From NCBI RefSeq assembly GCF_014203015.1, contig NZ_JACHIB010000025.1, positions 1 to 37,983 of the forward strand: a stretch of 37,983 nt of DNA, given 5' to 3'. Numbering within the stretch: the first letter of the stretch is position 1; each line of letters opens with the position of its first letter. The DNA is from Castellaniella defragrans (GTDB lineage Bacteria; Pseudomonadota; Gammaproteobacteria; Burkholderiales; Burkholderiaceae_B). The translations under genes were made by a program, and so were the position numbers. The notes under the pieces were generated by a model. The model searched no databases. It was not told the DNA's origin and was given only the letters and a program-made list of their open reading frames with translations. This document shows positions 7,646 to 17,612 of the stretch, in pieces.

Positions 7646-8710
7646 ATGAGCACGCATACCTCCACTCCCATCAAGGCCGGCATCGTCGGCGGCACCGGCT
7701 ACACGGGCGTGGAGCTGCTGCGGCTGCTGTCGCAGCACCCGGACGTCTGGCTGCACGCCATCACCTCGCGCAAGGAATCCGGGATGCCGGTGGCCGACAT
7801 GTTCCCCAATCTGCGCGGCCACGTGGACCTGCGCTTCCAGACGCCCGAGGAGGCCGCGCTGGACCAGTGCGACGTGGTGTTCTTCGCCACCCCGCACGGC
7901 GTGGCCATGGAACAGGCGCGCGGCCTGCTGGACCACGGCGTGCGGGTGATCGACCTGGCGGCCGATTTCCGCCTGCAGGACGTCGATACCTTCCAGCAGT
8001 GGTACAAGATGCCGCACAGCAGCCCGGACGTGCTCAAGCAAGCCGTCTACGGCCTGCCCGAACTGGACCGCGACCGCATCCGCCAGGCCCGGGTGGTGGG
8101 CAATCCCGGCTGCTATCCGACCACGGTGCTGCTCGGGCTCGCCCCCGTGCTGCAGGCCGGCCGGCCCCTGATCGACACCGCGCACGTCATCGCCGACTCG
8201 AAGTCCGGCGTGTCGGGGGCGGGGCGCAAGACCCAGGTCGGCTCCCTGTTCTCGGAGGCCGCCGACAACTTCGCCGCCTACGGCGTGGCCGGGCACCGCC
8301 ACCATCCGGAAATCTCCGAATGTCTCGCCCGCATCGCGGGCGCGCCGGTGGGCCTGACCTTCGTGCCGCACCTGGTACCCATGATCCGGGGCATGTTCTC
8401 CACCCTGTACCTGCGCATCCTGCCCGATGCCCTGGACACCGACTTCCAGGCGCTGTACGAACGGCGCTACGCCGGCGAGCCCTTCGTCGACGTCATGCCG
8501 GCGGGCAGCCTGCCGCAGACGCGCTCGGTGCGCGCCTCGAACATGCTGCGCATCGCCGTGCACCGCCCCGCCGGCGGCGACACCCTGGTGGTGCTGGTGG
8601 TGCAGGACAATCTCGTCAAGGGCGCCGCGGGCCAGGCCGTGCAGAACATGAACCTGATGTTCGGCCTGCCGGAAACCACCGGCCTGCGGCACGTCGCGGT
8701 GCTGCCATGA
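7646..8710 (+). CDS. argC: N-acetyl-gamma-glutamyl-phosphate reductase
   Basis: The enzyme reduces N-acetylglutamyl 5-phosphate to the semialdehyde with NADPH, the third step of arginine synthesis. The 354-residue length fits. The nucleotide-binding loop GGTGYTG is at 15-21, the catalytic cysteine is C156 in the motif GNPGCYPT, and the His-rich GHRHHPEI segment follows. The region [10 protein letters not shown] is the usual substrate loop. In many Burkholderiales argC stands near rpsI and erpA as it does here, apart from other arg genes. The DUF6776 gene starts 10 bp after its stop, so the two are probably co-transcribed. Confidence 0.97.
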   Translation: MSTHTSTPIKAGIVGGTGYTGVELLRLLSQHPDVWLHAITSRKESGMPVADMFPNLRGHVDLRFQTPEEAALDQCDVVFFATPHGVAMEQARGLLDHGVRVIDLAADFRLQDVDTFQQWYKMPHSSPDVLKQAVYGLPELDRDRIRQARVVGNPGCYPTTVLLGLAPVLQAGRPLIDTAHVIADSKSGVSGAGRKTQVGSLFSEAADNFAAYGVAGHRHHPEISECLARIAGAPVGLTFVPHLVPMIRGMFSTLYLRILPDALDTDFQALYERRYAGEPFVDVMPAGSLPQTRSVRASNMLRIAVHRPAGGDTLVVLVVQDNLVKGAAGQAVQNMNLMFGLPETTGLRHVAVLP

Positions 8711-8720
8711 GGAAACCCGC

Positions 8721-9461
8721 ATGACACCCCCCTCTCCCGCGCGCGGCGGCGGCTTCAGCGTGTGGCTGGTGCGCGGCCTGTCCCGGCTCGTGCTGCTGCT
8801 GGTGGTGTTCGTCGTCGGGGCGCTCGCCATGCATTTCGGCATGCACGCCGAGCAGGGCGCGGAGATCCAGGCGCAGCGGGCCCGGATCGAATCCCTGCAG
8901 GCGGAACTGTCGCGCGCCCGGACCGACCTGGCGGCCCTGCGCAGCGAGGCCGAAGTCCAGGCCGGCACTCAGCGCGTGCTGCAGGACAAGAACGCCGAAC
9001 TGCAGCAGGAGCTGGGCCGCACCCGCGACCAGCTGGCGTTCTACGAACAGCTGATCCCGCCGGGGCCGGCGGGCGCCGTGGCGGTGCGCGCCTTCGGCAT
9101 CCAGGAAGACGGCGAATTCCTGCGCTACCGGGTGCTGCTGACGCGCAACGCCGCGCCGCAGGCGGAGCCCTTCAAAGGCCGCATGCGGTTCGTGGCCAAT
9201 GGCGTTTCGCAGGGCAAAGCCGTTAAAATCGAACTGAGCCCGCCGGTGGCCCCCGCCGCCGGCGAGGCCGCCGCGTCCGCCCCGGGGGCGGATCCGCTGG
9301 CCCTGGTCTTCGACCAGTTCCAGCGCAGCACGGGCGTCCTGCAAAGGGTGCCGGATCTCTCGATCCAGTCGGTCCGCCTCGAAATCCTCGAAGGCGACAC
9401 GGTCCGGGCCTCCCAGGACGCCGACCTGAACCGCGCGGCCCCCGACCGCGCAGGAGTCTAG
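8721..9461 (+). CDS. DUF6776-type membrane-anchored coiled-coil protein
   Basis: A 246-residue protein with a short cytoplasmic N-terminus, one hydrophobic membrane segment at about 20-42 ([15 protein letters not shown]), a coiled coil at about 44-112 rich in Glu, Gln and Leu, and a C-terminal domain with predicted beta strands beginning at [10 protein letters not shown]. This layout and its place between argC and erpA match a conserved Burkholderiales family that I believe is DUF6776; its function is not known. The Shine-Dalgarno GAGGA overlaps the argC stop. Its stop codon is two bases before the erpA start, so all three genes are likely one operon. An envelope or cytoskeletal role is possible because bactofilin genes sit next to it in some relatives; none is here. 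Confidence 0.75.
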   Translation: MTPPSPARGGGFSVWLVRGLSRLVLLLVVFVVGALAMHFGMHAEQGAEIQAQRARIESLQAELSRARTDLAALRSEAEVQAGTQRVLQDKNAELQQELGRTRDQLAFYEQLIPPGPAGAVAVRAFGIQEDGEFLRYRVLLTRNAAPQAEPFKGRMRFVANGVSQGKAVKIELSPPVAPAAGEAAASAPGADPLALVFDQFQRSTGVLQRVPDLSIQSVRLEILEGDTVRASQDADLNRAAPDRAGV

Positions 9462-9463
9462 CC

Positions 9464-9829
9464 TTGAGCACCATCGAACACGCGGATCTCGACGTTCCGC
9501 CCAGCCCCTTGATCTTCACCGACGCCGCCGCCGCCAAGGTGCGCGAACTGCTGATCGAGGAAAACAATCCCGGCCTGAAGCTGCGGGTCTTCGTCCAGGG
9601 GGGCGGCTGCTCGGGTTTCCAGTACGGCTTCACCTTCGACGAGGACGTGGCCGAGGACGACACCACCATCGAGCGCGACGGCGTCCAGCTCCTGGTGGAC
9701 CCCATGAGCTTCCAGTACCTGGTCGGCGCCGAGATCGACTACAAGGACGACCTGGAAGGCTCGCAGTTCGTCATCCGCAACCCCAACGCCAACACCACCT
9801 GCGGCTGCGGATCCTCGTTCGCGCCCTGA
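9464..9829 (+). CDS. erpA: Iron-sulfur cluster insertion protein ErpA
   Basis: A 121-residue A-type carrier that hands Fe-S clusters to apoproteins, including those of isoprenoid synthesis in E. coli. The three cluster-binding cysteines are present: C49 in GGCSGFQYG, and C113 and C115 in the C-terminal CGCGSSF motif. The start is a TTG, chosen because AGGAG at 9452-9456 lies at proper spacing and no ATG fits before the conserved [18 protein letters not shown] region. It follows the DUF6776 gene by two bases. A palindromic repeat copy (about 9855-9930) separates it from the convergent anmK. Confidence 0.96.
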   Translation: MSTIEHADLDVPPSPLIFTDAAAAKVRELLIEENNPGLKLRVFVQGGGCSGFQYGFTFDEDVAEDDTTIERDGVQLLVDPMSFQYLVGAEIDYKDDLEGSQFVIRNPNANTTCGCGSSFAP

Positions 9830-9854
9830 GCGGTCTTTTTGCCGCCGGAATGGG

Positions 9855-9930
9855 ACGGGACATGGGCCGGTCCCCGCGGACCGGCCCCTGCCGGGCGAAT
9901 CCGGGCGGCATGCAGGCCGCGAGGTGGGCG
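9855..9930. repeat. Dispersed palindromic repeat, diverged copy
   Basis: Module A is present as GGGCCGGTCC at 9864-9873 paired with GGACCGGCCC at 9878-9887. It is followed by the linker GGCGAATCCG and an imperfect module B (GCGGCATGCAGGCCGC at 9905-9920). The order and linker match the copies near 2376-2436 and, in inverted orientation, 21318-21378. It lies between the convergent erpA and anmK genes and may terminate both transcripts. Confidence 0.7.
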
Positions 9931-9942
9931 GGGGGCAATTCT

Positions 9943-11061
9943 CTATGCGGGATACAGGCAGCCGGCCAGGGTCGCGTGCCGCGCGCCCGTGACCGCCGGC
10001 AGGCAGGCGGGGCGGCCCTGGACGTGCGCCTGCGCAAGCCAGGCGAAGGCCAGCGCCTCGACGTCCTGGGCGGGCACGCCGTGGGCGTCCGTGGTCGTCA
10101 GGCGGCAGGGCAGGGCCCGCGCCAGCGCGGCCATCAGCACCGGGTTGCGCGCGCCGCCGCCGCAGGCCAGGATTTCCCGCGTGTCCGGCGCGTGCCGGCG
10201 TACCGCCTCGGCAATCGTCTCCACCGACAGGCGCAGCAGGGTCGCCTGCACGTCGGCGGGCGCCGGCCGGCCGGCGGCGGGCAGGGCGTCGATCCGGGCG
10301 TCCAGCCAGCCCAGGCTGAACAGATCCCGTCCGGTCGATTTCGGCGGCGCCAGGCCGAACCAGGGTTCGGCCCGCAGCGCGGCCAGCAGCCCGTCGTGGC
10401 AGCGGCCGCGCGCCGCCCAGGCTCCGTCGCGGTCATAGGGCTGGCCCAGGTGGCGGCGGGTCCAGGCGTCCATCAGCATGTTGGCCGGCCCCGTGTCGAA
10501 GCCGCGCACCGGGTCTTCCAGCACGGTCAGATTGGCGATGCCGCCCAGGTTCAGGACGGCGCGGCCCGCGCCGCAGCCGAAGCGCGCGGCATGGAAGGCC
10601 GGCACCAGGGGCGCGCCCTGGCCGCCGGCGGCGACGTCGCGGCTGCGGAAGTCGGCCACGACCGCGATGCCGGTGTGCTCGGCCAGTCGCGCCGGCGCGT
10701 TGATCTGGATGGTGTAGCCCGATTCGGGCGCATGGCGCACCGTCTGTCCGTGGGCGCCGATGGCGCGGACGCGGGCGGCGGGCAGGCCGGCTCGCGCCAG
10801 CAGCTCGCGCACGACGGCCGCGTAGCAGTCCGCCAGGGCGTTGGCCGCGCGGGCGGCGCGGGCGAGTTCGTCGGGGCCGGGAGTGTTCAGCGCCAGCAGT
10901 TCGTGGCGCAACCCGTCCGGCAGGGCCAGGGCGGCGCTGGCCAGCACGCGGATCGCGCCGCCGCCCAGGTCCGCCAGCACGCCGTCCACGCCGTCCGTAC
11001 TGGTGCCCGACATCAGGCCGATGTACGGTTCGGATGCCGGGCCGGGCGCGCCGTCGGGCAT
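9943..11061 (-). CDS. anmK: Anhydro-N-acetylmuramic acid kinase
   Basis: AnmK phosphorylates and opens 1,6-anhydro-MurNAc, returning cell-wall sugar from peptidoglycan turnover to metabolism. The 372-residue protein has the ATP-binding motif GLMSGTSTDGVDG near the N-terminus, AIGAHGQTVRH, ADFRSRDVAAGGQGAPLVP, LNLGGIANLT, the FDTGPAN substrate motif, and GGGARNPVLM. The ATG at 11061 gives the usual family length; no ribosome binding site at good spacing is seen, and a TTG lies upstream in frame. It is 71 bp downstream of the M23 peptidase gene on the same strand, a pairing of two cell-wall functions. Confidence 0.95.
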   Translation of the reverse strand: MPDGAPGPASEPYIGLMSGTSTDGVDGVLADLGGGAIRVLASAALALPDGLRHELLALNTPGPDELARAARAANALADCYAAVVRELLARAGLPAARVRAIGAHGQTVRHAPESGYTIQINAPARLAEHTGIAVVADFRSRDVAAGGQGAPLVPAFHAARFGCGAGRAVLNLGGIANLTVLEDPVRGFDTGPANMLMDAWTRRHLGQPYDRDGAWAARGRCHDGLLAALRAEPWFGLAPPKSTGRDLFSLGWLDARIDALPAAGRPAPADVQATLLRLSVETIAEAVRRHAPDTREILACGGGARNPVLMAALARALPCRLTTTDAHGVPAQDVEALAFAWLAQAHVQGRPACLPAVTGARHATLAGCLYPA

Positions 11062-11132
11062 CCCGCCGGACGTCCGGCGTTCGGCGGCGCGCGGATTCAA
11101 AAGGCGGTCTCCGGGGCGCGCGGACGGGTCCG

Positions 11133-12467
11133 CTATTGCTGCGCGACCTGGATGCGGCTGTCCTGCAGCCGCGCCATCAGCTCGATCTGCGGCTGGTAGC
11201 GGGCCACCACGGCCTGGAAGGCCTTGCGGTCGGCCGCTTCCAGGGTACGCGCCACCGGCAGATCCACCGACAGCGGATCGACCGGCCGCTTGTCGATGCG
11301 GAATTCGTAGTGCAGGTGCGGGCCGGTCGCCCAGCCGGTCGAGCCCACGTAGCCGATCAGCTGGCCCTGCTGGACGCGGTCGCCTTTTTTCAGGCCCTTG
11401 GCGAAGCGGCTCTGGTGGGCGTACAGCGTGGAGTACTTGCCGAAGTTCTTCAGGATGATGACGTTGCCGTAGCCGTTCTGCTGGCCGATGAATTCCACCG
11501 TGCCGTCGGCCGTGGCGTGGATCGGCGTGCCGGCGGGCGCGGCGTAGTCCACGCCCTTGTGGCCGATCCACTGCTTGTGGATCGGATGCATGCGCATGCC
11601 GAAGCCCGAGCTGATGCGGGTGAACTTGATCGCGGTGCGCAGGAAGGCGCCCTTCAGGCTGGCGCCGGAGAAATCGTAGTAGCCGCCGGGCTCCTGGCCG
11701 TTCTGGAACCAGACCGCGCTGTAGGTCTTGCCGTGGTTGATGAATTCCAGGGCGCGGATGTGGCCGGTGCCGACTTCCTCGCCGTCGTGCATGTAGGCGT
11801 CGTAGACGATGCGGAAGCGGTCGCCCTTGCGCAGGTCTTTCAGGAAGTCGATGCGGCTGCCCAGGATGTCCACCATTTCCATGGTGATGGCGTCGGGGAC
11901 CTGGGCCTGGTCGGCGGCGCCGAACAGGGAGCTGGTGATCTCGCCTTCGGCGATGCGCGTCTCGCGCGCGGCGGCGATGGTGCGTTCCTGGGCGGAGAAG
12001 CCGCCGTCGGCGGCGGGACGCACTTCCAGCCAGGAGGATTCGATGCCGGACTTGCCGGTGGCGCCCGGCGTGTGGGTGTAGCGCAGCCAGACCATCCGGC
12101 CCTGGTCGTCCAGGGCGGCCTGCACCGTGCGGCCGGGGTAGAGCTTGTAGATGGAACGCGCGCGCTCGTCGTGTGTCAAAAAGGTGAGCAGACCGTCTTC
12201 GTTCACGCCCAGGCGGTTCAGCAGGTCGGCCACCGTGTCGCCGCGGCGGATGCGGGTGGCGGCGATGTAGGGCGCGGCGTCGTGGCCGGCCTGGGCGCCC
12301 AGGGGCGGCAGGTCGAGCGTCTGGCGCGCCTGGAAGACGGGTTCGGGAGGGGCGGAGGGCTGGACGACGGCCAGGGCGGCTGCGGTGAGGAACAGGCCGC
12401 CGGCGGCGAACAGCAGACTGCGGGTGACGTGACGGCGGCGTTGCGGCTGGGAGGCCTCGGGCATCAT
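11133..12467 (-). CDS. M23 family peptidoglycan endopeptidase, OapA/MepM-like
   Basis: A 444-residue protein with an N-terminal membrane anchor or signal at about 16-36, a LysM/OapA-like region around 70-110 (RRGDTVADLLNRLGV), a middle domain, and a C-terminal M23 (LytM) domain. The zinc ligands are visible in GHKGVDYAAP (H and D) and in the HLHYEF motif. Such enzymes cut peptide cross-links in peptidoglycan in the periplasm. MepM (YebA) of E. coli has the same domain order. The gene is divergent from tyrS and upstream of anmK, as known from Bordetella-type genomes. Full metal site suggests an active hydrolase rather than an EnvC/NlpD-type activator. Confidence 0.92.
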   Translation of the reverse strand: MMPEASQPQRRRHVTRSLLFAAGGLFLTAAALAVVQPSAPPEPVFQARQTLDLPPLGAQAGHDAAPYIAATRIRRGDTVADLLNRLGVNEDGLLTFLTHDERARSIYKLYPGRTVQAALDDQGRMVWLRYTHTPGATGKSGIESSWLEVRPAADGGFSAQERTIAAARETRIAEGEITSSLFGAADQAQVPDAITMEMVDILGSRIDFLKDLRKGDRFRIVYDAYMHDGEEVGTGHIRALEFINHGKTYSAVWFQNGQEPGGYYDFSGASLKGAFLRTAIKFTRISSGFGMRMHPIHKQWIGHKGVDYAAPAGTPIHATADGTVEFIGQQNGYGNVIILKNFGKYSTLYAHQSRFAKGLKKGDRVQQGQLIGYVGSTGWATGPHLHYEFRIDKRPVDPLSVDLPVARTLEAADRKAFQAVVARYQPQIELMARLQDSRIQVAQQ

Positions 12468-12566
12468 GGGCGGGATCGGTGTGGTGGATTGGGCTGCGCC
12501 TGTCCTGGGCGGGAAGGGGGTTCTGCTAACATGAGATCCCCGCCGCCCGGACTGGCGTCGAATGTG

Positions 12567-12597
12567 TTGTACAGAAGCTGCGATGGCACGTTATGCT
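12567..12597 (+). promoter_or_regulatory. Possible tyrS promoter
   Basis: TTGTAC at 12567-12572 and TATGCT at 12592-12597 resemble -35 and -10 boxes, with a long 19-bp spacer. The leader that follows is unusually T-rich (12610-12642) for this genome. The assignment is tentative; another AT-rich candidate lies directly before the start codon. Confidence 0.3.
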
Positions 12598-12657
12598 AGC
12601 GCATACCTGCTGTTTTTTCGAGCGGTTTTTCATTTTTTTCTGGTAAAAGCGTATATC

Positions 12658-13884
12658 ATGTCGTCCCCCTCCGACCCCGTCGACCCCCGGATCGCCGAAG
12701 ATCTGCGCGTGGCCCAGCGGGGTTGCGACGAATTGCTCGTCGTCTCCGAATTCGCCGCCAAGCTGGCGCGCAGCCGCGCCACCGGCACGCCCCTGCGCAT
12801 CAAGCTCGGCCTGGATCCCACCGCGCCCGACATCCACCTGGGCCACACGGTGGTGTTGAACAAGATGCGCCAGCTGCAGGATCTCGGCCATACCGTGATC
12901 TTCCTGATCGGCGACTTCACCGCGCAGATCGGCGATCCCAGCGGCCGCAACGCCACCCGCCCGCCGCTCACGCCCGAGCAGATCCGCGAAAACGCCAAGA
13001 CCTACTACGCCCAGGCCAGCCTGGTGCTGGACCCCGACCGCACCGAGATCCGCTACAACTCCGAATGGTGCGATCCGCTGGGCACGCGCGGCCTGATCCA
13101 GCTGGCGTCGCGCTACACCGTGGCCCGCATGATGGAGCGCGACGACTTCACCCGCCGCTTCAAGGGCGGCGTGCCGATCTCGGTGCACGAATTCCTCTAC
13201 CCGCTGCTGCAGGGCTACGATTCCGTGGCCCTGAAGGCCGACCTCGAACTGGGCGGCACCGACCAGAAGTTCAACCTGCTGGTGGGCCGCGAGCTGCAGA
13301 AGGAATACGGCCAGGAGCCCCAGTGTGTCCTGACGATGCCGCTGCTGGAAGGCACCGACGGAGTCGAGAAGATGTCCAAGTCCAAGGGCAACTACATCGG
13401 CATCACCGAGGCGCCGGATTCCATGTTCGGCAAGCTGATGTCGATCTCCGACACCCTGATGTGGCGCTATTTCGAGCTGCTGTCCTTCCGCTCCCTGGAA
13501 GACATCGGCGCCCTGCAGGCGGAAGTCGCCGGCGGGCGCAATCCGCGCGACGCCAAGGTCCTGCTGGCCGGCGAGATCGTCGACCGCTTCCATGGCGCCG
13601 GGGCGGGCGCGCGCGCGCTGGAGCAGTTCAACGCCCGGTTCCGCGACGGCGCGATTCCCGACGACATGCCCGCGGTCACCGCCGGCGCCGCGCCGATGGG
13701 CATCCTCAAGGTCCTGCGCGAATCGGGGCTGGCGGCCTCGGCGTCCGAAGCCCAGCGCAACATCGAGCAGGGCGGCGTGCGCATCGACGGCGACCGCGTC
13801 GAGGACAAATCCCTGCTGCTGCCGGCGGGCACCTACGTCATGCAGGTCGGCAAGCGCAAGTTCGCCCGGGTCACCCTGACCTGA
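12658..13884 (+). CDS. tyrS: Tyrosine--tRNA ligase
   Basis: A 408-residue class I aminoacyl-tRNA synthetase that charges tRNA-Tyr. The HIGH-type motif is HLGH at 60-63 and the KMSKS loop is at 238-242. The catalytic Rossmann domain is followed by a C-terminal S4-like RNA-binding domain ([19 protein letters not shown]). The presence of [15 protein letters not shown] and the overall form fit the TyrZ-like subgroup of beta-proteobacterial enzymes. The ATG at 12658 is chosen because the sequence before it, though open to 12562, is T-rich and codes for an unlikely Phe/Leu stretch. No clear Shine-Dalgarno sequence is seen. The PEBP gene follows after 25 bp. Confidence 0.97.
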   Translation: MSSPSDPVDPRIAEDLRVAQRGCDELLVVSEFAAKLARSRATGTPLRIKLGLDPTAPDIHLGHTVVLNKMRQLQDLGHTVIFLIGDFTAQIGDPSGRNATRPPLTPEQIRENAKTYYAQASLVLDPDRTEIRYNSEWCDPLGTRGLIQLASRYTVARMMERDDFTRRFKGGVPISVHEFLYPLLQGYDSVALKADLELGGTDQKFNLLVGRELQKEYGQEPQCVLTMPLLEGTDGVEKMSKSKGNYIGITEAPDSMFGKLMSISDTLMWRYFELLSFRSLEDIGALQAEVAGGRNPRDAKVLLAGEIVDRFHGAGAGARALEQFNARFRDGAIPDDMPAVTAGAAPMGILKVLRESGLAASASEAQRNIEQGGVRIDGDRVEDKSLLLPAGTYVMQVGKRKFARVTLT

Positions 13885-13909
13885 GCCCGAAGCACCCATG
13901 GAGGACCCC

Positions 13910-14542
13910 ATGAAACTGCACAGCGAATCCTTCCCCGACCAGGGGGTCATTCCAGAACGCAACGCCTTCGCGCGGATCGATCCGCAGGCCCATGTCACCC
14001 TGGCCGGCAACCGCAATCCGCAGCTGAGCTGGGCGGACGTGCCCGAGGGCACGCGGTCCTTCGCCATCCTGTGCGTCGATCCGGACGTGCCCACGCGCCC
14101 CGACGACGTCAACCAGGAAGGCCGCGAGGTCCCGGCCGACCTGCCGCGCACCGACTTCTTCCACTGGGTCCTGGTGGATGTTTCGCCCGACACGCGCGCC
14201 ATCGCCGAAGGCGACTACTCCAACGGCATCACCCCGCGCGGCAAGGCCGGACCGCTGGCCCTGGACGGCACGCGCCAGGGGCTGAACGACTACACCGGCT
14301 GGTTCGCCTCCGACCGCGACATGAGCGGCGACTACTTCGGCTACGACGGCCCCTGCCCGCCCTGGAACGACGCGCGCGTCCACCGCTACGTCTTCACGGT
14401 CTACGCGCTGGACGTGGCCGAGCTGGGGGTGTCCGGCCGCTTCACCGGCGCGCAGGTCCTGGAAGCCATGCGCGGGCACATCCTGGCCCAGGCGTCCCTG
14501 ACCGGCACCTATACCCTGAATCCCCGCCTGCACGCCCTGTAG
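13910..14542 (+). CDS. YbhB/YbcL family Raf kinase inhibitor-like protein (PEBP)
   Basis: A 210-residue phosphatidylethanolamine-binding-protein relative. Family features are the NPQLSWADVPEGTRSFAILCVDPDVP region (the DPD motif binds ligand anions), FFHWVLVDVSPDTR, GPCPPWNDARVHRYVFTVYALD (the PPxx-HRY motif) and a C-terminal helix AQVLEAMRGHILAQ. Bacterial members are mostly of unknown function. GGAGG at 13900-13904 lies 5 nt before the ATG at 13910, which decides the start over an in-frame ATG at 13898. It probably shares a transcript with tyrS. Confidence 0.93.
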   Translation: MKLHSESFPDQGVIPERNAFARIDPQAHVTLAGNRNPQLSWADVPEGTRSFAILCVDPDVPTRPDDVNQEGREVPADLPRTDFFHWVLVDVSPDTRAIAEGDYSNGITPRGKAGPLALDGTRQGLNDYTGWFASDRDMSGDYFGYDGPCPPWNDARVHRYVFTVYALDVAELGVSGRFTGAQVLEAMRGHILAQASLTGTYTLNPRLHAL

Positions 14543-14617
14543 GCTGTGGACGCGCGGAGGTTCGCGCTAGAATGACCCGATTTTCCCGACTTCTCCGCCT
14601 TTCAGGACCACTACCCC

Positions 14618-15862
14618 ATGTTTGACCGTTCCCGCACCCTCGATCAGGCCGATCCGGACATCTGGGCCGCCATCCAGCAGGAAAACGCCCGCCAGGAACA
14701 GCACATCGAGCTGATCGCCTCGGAAAACTACGCCAGCCCCGCCGTCATGCAGGCCCAGGGCACGCAGCTGACCAACAAGTACGCCGAAGGCTATCCCGGC
14801 AAGCGCTATTACGGCGGCTGCGAGTACGTGGACGTGGTCGAGCAGCTGGCGATCGACCGCCTGAAGGCGATCTTCGGCGCGGAAGCCGCCAACGTGCAGC
14901 CGAATTCCGGCTCCCAGGCCAACCAGGGCGTGTACATGGCCGTGCTCAAGCCGGGCGACGTCGTGCTGGGCATGAGCCTGGCCGAAGGCGGCCACCTCAC
15001 GCACGGCTCGCCGGTGAACGCTTCCGGCAAGCTGTACGACTTCCATTCCTACGGCCTGGACGCCAACGAGGTCCTGGACTACGACCAGCTGGAAGAACTC
15101 GCGCGCACCCTCAAGCCCAAGCTGATCGTCGGCGGCGCCTCGGCCTATTCGCTGCGCATCGATTTCGAGCGCATGGCGCGCATCGCCCACGACAACGGCG
15201 CCCTGTTCATGGTGGACATCGCCCACTACGCGGGCCTGGTGGCCGGCGGCGTCTACCCCAACCCGGTGCCGCACGCCGACTTCGTCACCTCGACCACGCA
15301 CAAGTCCCTGCGCGGCCCGCGCGGCGGCGTGATCATGATGAAGGCCGAATTCGAGAAAATCGTCAATTCCGCCATCTTCCCCGGCATCCAGGGCGGCCCG
15401 CTGATGCACGTCATCGCCGCCAAGGCGGTGGCCTTCGGCGAGGCCCTGCAGCCCGAATTCAAGGACTACGCCGCTCAGGTGGCCGCCAATGCCCGCGTGC
15501 TGGCCGACACCCTGGTCAAGCGCGGCCTGCGCATCGTGTCCGGCCGCACCGAAAGCCACGTGATGCTGGTGGACCTGCGCGCCAAGGGCATCACCGGCAA
15601 GGCCGCCGAGGCCGTCCTGGGCGAGGCCCACATCACGGTCAACAAGAACGCCATCCCGAACGACCCGGAAAAGCCCTTCGTCACCAGCGGCATCCGCCTG
15701 GGCACGCCGGCCATGACCACGCGCGGCTTCAAGGAAGCCGAGGCCGAGCTCACCGGCAACCTGATCGCCGACGTGCTCGACAATCCGAACGATGCCGACA
15801 ACGTCGCCAGGGTGCGCGCGCAGGTCAACGAGCTGACCGCGCGCCTGCCGGTCTATCGCTAA
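14618..15862 (+). CDS. glyA: Serine hydroxymethyltransferase
   Basis: This PLP enzyme converts serine and tetrahydrofolate to glycine and methylene-tetrahydrofolate, the main source of one-carbon units. The 414-residue length is standard. The PLP lysine is K229 in the motif [13 protein letters not shown]. The motifs [25 protein letters not shown] and [14 protein letters not shown] are intact. AGGA precedes the ATG. TAGAAT at 14568-14573 may be the -10 box of its promoter. It starts a run of genes glyA-nrdR-ribD-ribE; a hairpin in the gap to nrdR may reduce read-through. Confidence 0.98.
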   Translation: MFDRSRTLDQADPDIWAAIQQENARQEQHIELIASENYASPAVMQAQGTQLTNKYAEGYPGKRYYGGCEYVDVVEQLAIDRLKAIFGAEAANVQPNSGSQANQGVYMAVLKPGDVVLGMSLAEGGHLTHGSPVNASGKLYDFHSYGLDANEVLDYDQLEELARTLKPKLIVGGASAYSLRIDFERMARIAHDNGALFMVDIAHYAGLVAGGVYPNPVPHADFVTSTTHKSLRGPRGGVIMMKAEFEKIVNSAIFPGIQGGPLMHVIAAKAVAFGEALQPEFKDYAAQVAANARVLADTLVKRGLRIVSGRTESHVMLVDLRAKGITGKAAEAVLGEAHITVNKNAIPNDPEKPFVTSGIRLGTPAMTTRGFKEAEAELTGNLIADVLDNPNDADNVARVRAQVNELTARLPVYR

Positions 15863-15873
15863 ACCAACCGGAA

Positions 15874-15893
15874 CGGGCGCCTGCGGGCGCCCG
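15874..15893 (+). terminator. GC hairpin between glyA and nrdR
   Basis: CGGGCGCC at 15874-15881 pairs perfectly with GGCGCCCG at 15886-15893 around TGCG. No T-run follows, so it may be a Rho-linked terminator, a pause site or a stabiliser of glyA mRNA. It ends only 8 nt before the nrdR start codon, so it could also limit nrdR translation. Confidence 0.4.
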
Positions 15894-15901
15894 CAGCGCA
15901 G

Positions 15902-16375
15902 ATGAAGTGTCCGTTCTGCAGTTGTGCCGATACCCAGGTCGTGGATTCCCGGGTCTCCGAGGAAGGCGACACGATCCGCCGCCGCCGGCGCTGCACGGCC
16001 TGTGACCGCCGCTTCACCACCTACGAGCGGGTGGACCTGATGATGCCCGCCATCGTCAAGCGCAACGGCACCCGGGTGGATTTCGACCCGGCCAAGCTGC
16101 GCGGCAGCATGGCGCTGGCGCTGCGCAAGCGCCCCGTCAGCGCCTCGGCGGTGGACGCCGCCGCCGCGCGCATCCAGGAACGCCTCCTGACCAGCGGCCG
16201 GCGCGAGGTGCCCTCGGACTACATCGGCGAGCTGGTCATGTCGGAATTGCGCCAGCTCGATCCGGTGGCCTACGTGCGCTTCGCCTCGGTCTACCGCAGC
16301 TTCGAGGACATCCGCGAATTCGTCCAGGCCATCGATGAATTCCGCGGCGCGGACGATGCCGATGACAAGGCCTGA
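15902..16375 (+). CDS. nrdR: Transcriptional repressor NrdR
   Basis: A 157-residue regulator of ribonucleotide reductase genes. The N-terminal zinc ribbon has C3, C6, C31 and C34 around [17 protein letters not shown]. The ATP-cone domain at about 49-139 ([20 protein letters not shown]) senses ATP/dATP and controls DNA binding. The target nrd genes are not in this window. No strong ribosome binding site is seen. The glyA-nrdR-ribD order is a common beta-proteobacterial arrangement, and the ribD frame overlaps the end of nrdR. Confidence 0.97.
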   Translation: MKCPFCSCADTQVVDSRVSEEGDTIRRRRRCTACDRRFTTYERVDLMMPAIVKRNGTRVDFDPAKLRGSMALALRKRPVSASAVDAAAARIQERLLTSGRREVPSDYIGELVMSELRQLDPVAYVRFASVYRSFEDIREFVQAIDEFRGADDADDKA

Positions 16376-17606
16376 AACCCTTTCTCCCTCGCCGGGCCGC
16401 CCTCCGGCGGACAGCGCTTCCCCGGCGGGCGGCGAGCCGCAGGCGCCGCGCGGGGGGCCGCCTGCCTTCTCCACCGAGGACCACCGCTGGATGCGGCGCG
16501 CCCTGCGGGTGGCCGAGCAGGCGCTGTTCGTCAGCAGCCCCAATCCCCGCGTCGGCTGCGTGCTGGTGCGCGACGGCCGCTGGCTGGCCGAGGGCAGCAC
16601 CCAGCGGGCGGGCGGGCGCCACGCCGAGGCCCAGGCCCTGCACGAGGCCGCCCTCCAGGGCGTGGACGTGCGCGGCGCCACGGCCTACGTCACGCTGGAA
16701 CCCTGCAGCCACACGGGCCGCACCCCGCCGTGCGCCGATGCGCTGGTCGCGGCCGGCGTCGCGCGGGTCGTGGTCGGCCTGCGGGACCCCAACCCCAAGG
16801 TGGCCGGCGGCGGCATCGAACGGCTGCGCGCCGCCGGCATCCAGGTCGACGTCGGCCTGTTCGCCGAGGACGTCCTGGCGCAGAACCCCGGCTTCTGCGC
16901 GCGCATGACGCGCGGCACGCCCTGGCTGTGGCTGAAGTCCGCCGCGTCCTTCGACGGGCGCATGGCCCTGCCCGACGGCCGCTCGCAGTGGATCACCGGG
17001 GACGCCGCCCGCGACGACGGGCACCGCTGGCGGGCGCGGGCCTGCATGGTGCTGACCGGCATCGGCACGATCCTGTCCGACGACCCCATGCTGGACGTGC
17101 GCGCCGTCGAGACGCCGCGCCAGCCGATCCGCGCGGTGCTGGATACGCAGTTCGTGCTGGGCGAACAGGCCCGGATCATCAACGGCGATCCGGTGTGGAT
17201 CTTCACGGCGCGGCCCGATGCCGGCAAGGCCGCCCGCCTGGCGGCGCGCAACGTGCGCGTCATCGTGCTGCCCCCGGACGAGCGCGGCGCCCTGTCCCTC
17301 GCGGCGCTGATGCGCTGGCTGGGGGATCACGAGATCAACGAGGTCCACGTCGAGGCCGGCGCGCGGCTGCAGGGCGCGCTGGTCCAGGCCGGGCTGGTCG
17401 ACGAATGGGTGGCCTACCTGGCGCCCAGCGTCCTGGGAGACGGCCAGGGCCTGGCGGCGCTGCCCACCCCCCTGGCGGGCCTGGACCAGGCCTACCGCTA
17501 CGAGTTCCAGGACGTCCTGCAACTGGGCCGGGACATGCGGCTGCGGCTGCGCGACCCGGCGCACTGGGACGCGCTGGTCGAGGCCTGCGGTTTGAAAAAA
17601 GGATAG
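16362..17606 (+). CDS. ribD: Bifunctional riboflavin deaminase/reductase RibD
   Basis: RibD carries out the deamination and side-chain reduction steps that make the pyrimidine precursor of riboflavin. The N-terminal deaminase domain has the zinc ligands and proton donor in HAE (87-89), and C115 and C124 in [11 protein letters not shown]. The C-terminal reductase domain includes [21 protein letters not shown] and [13 protein letters not shown]. The N-terminus is uncertain: in-frame ATGs occur at 16335, 16356 and 16362. The last is preferred because GGA lies 8 nt before it and it gives a 14-bp overlap with nrdR. The first 35 or so residues are a low-complexity Pro/Ala/Gly tail not needed for the fold. 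ribE follows by 6 bp. Confidence 0.95.
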   Translation: MTRPETLSPSPGRPPADSASPAGGEPQAPRGGPPAFSTEDHRWMRRALRVAEQALFVSSPNPRVGCVLVRDGRWLAEGSTQRAGGRHAEAQALHEAALQGVDVRGATAYVTLEPCSHTGRTPPCADALVAAGVARVVVGLRDPNPKVAGGGIERLRAAGIQVDVGLFAEDVLAQNPGFCARMTRGTPWLWLKSAASFDGRMALPDGRSQWITGDAARDDGHRWRARACMVLTGIGTILSDDPMLDVRAVETPRQPIRAVLDTQFVLGEQARIINGDPVWIFTARPDAGKAARLAARNVRVIVLPPDERGALSLAALMRWLGDHEINEVHVEAGARLQGALVQAGLVDEWVAYLAPSVLGDGQGLAALPTPLAGLDQAYRYEFQDVLQLGRDMRLRLRDPAHWDALVEACGLKKG

Positions 17607-17612
17607 AGCCCC

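Noticed and set aside
6422-8968. An 848-codon minus-strand frame across rplM, rpsI and argC
   Set aside because: It runs antisense to three certain genes, shows no recognisable domain, and passes through a promoter and two terminators.
12562-12657. A 32-residue N-terminal extension of TyrS
   Set aside because: The stretch is T-rich, rich in Phe, and unlike the family; the ATG 12658 matches known TyrS N-termini.
12600-12660. Possible T-box or other riboswitch in the T-rich leader of tyrS
   Set aside because: No T-box sequence, specifier loop or terminator pair is visible, and T-boxes are not expected for this gene in beta-proteobacteria.
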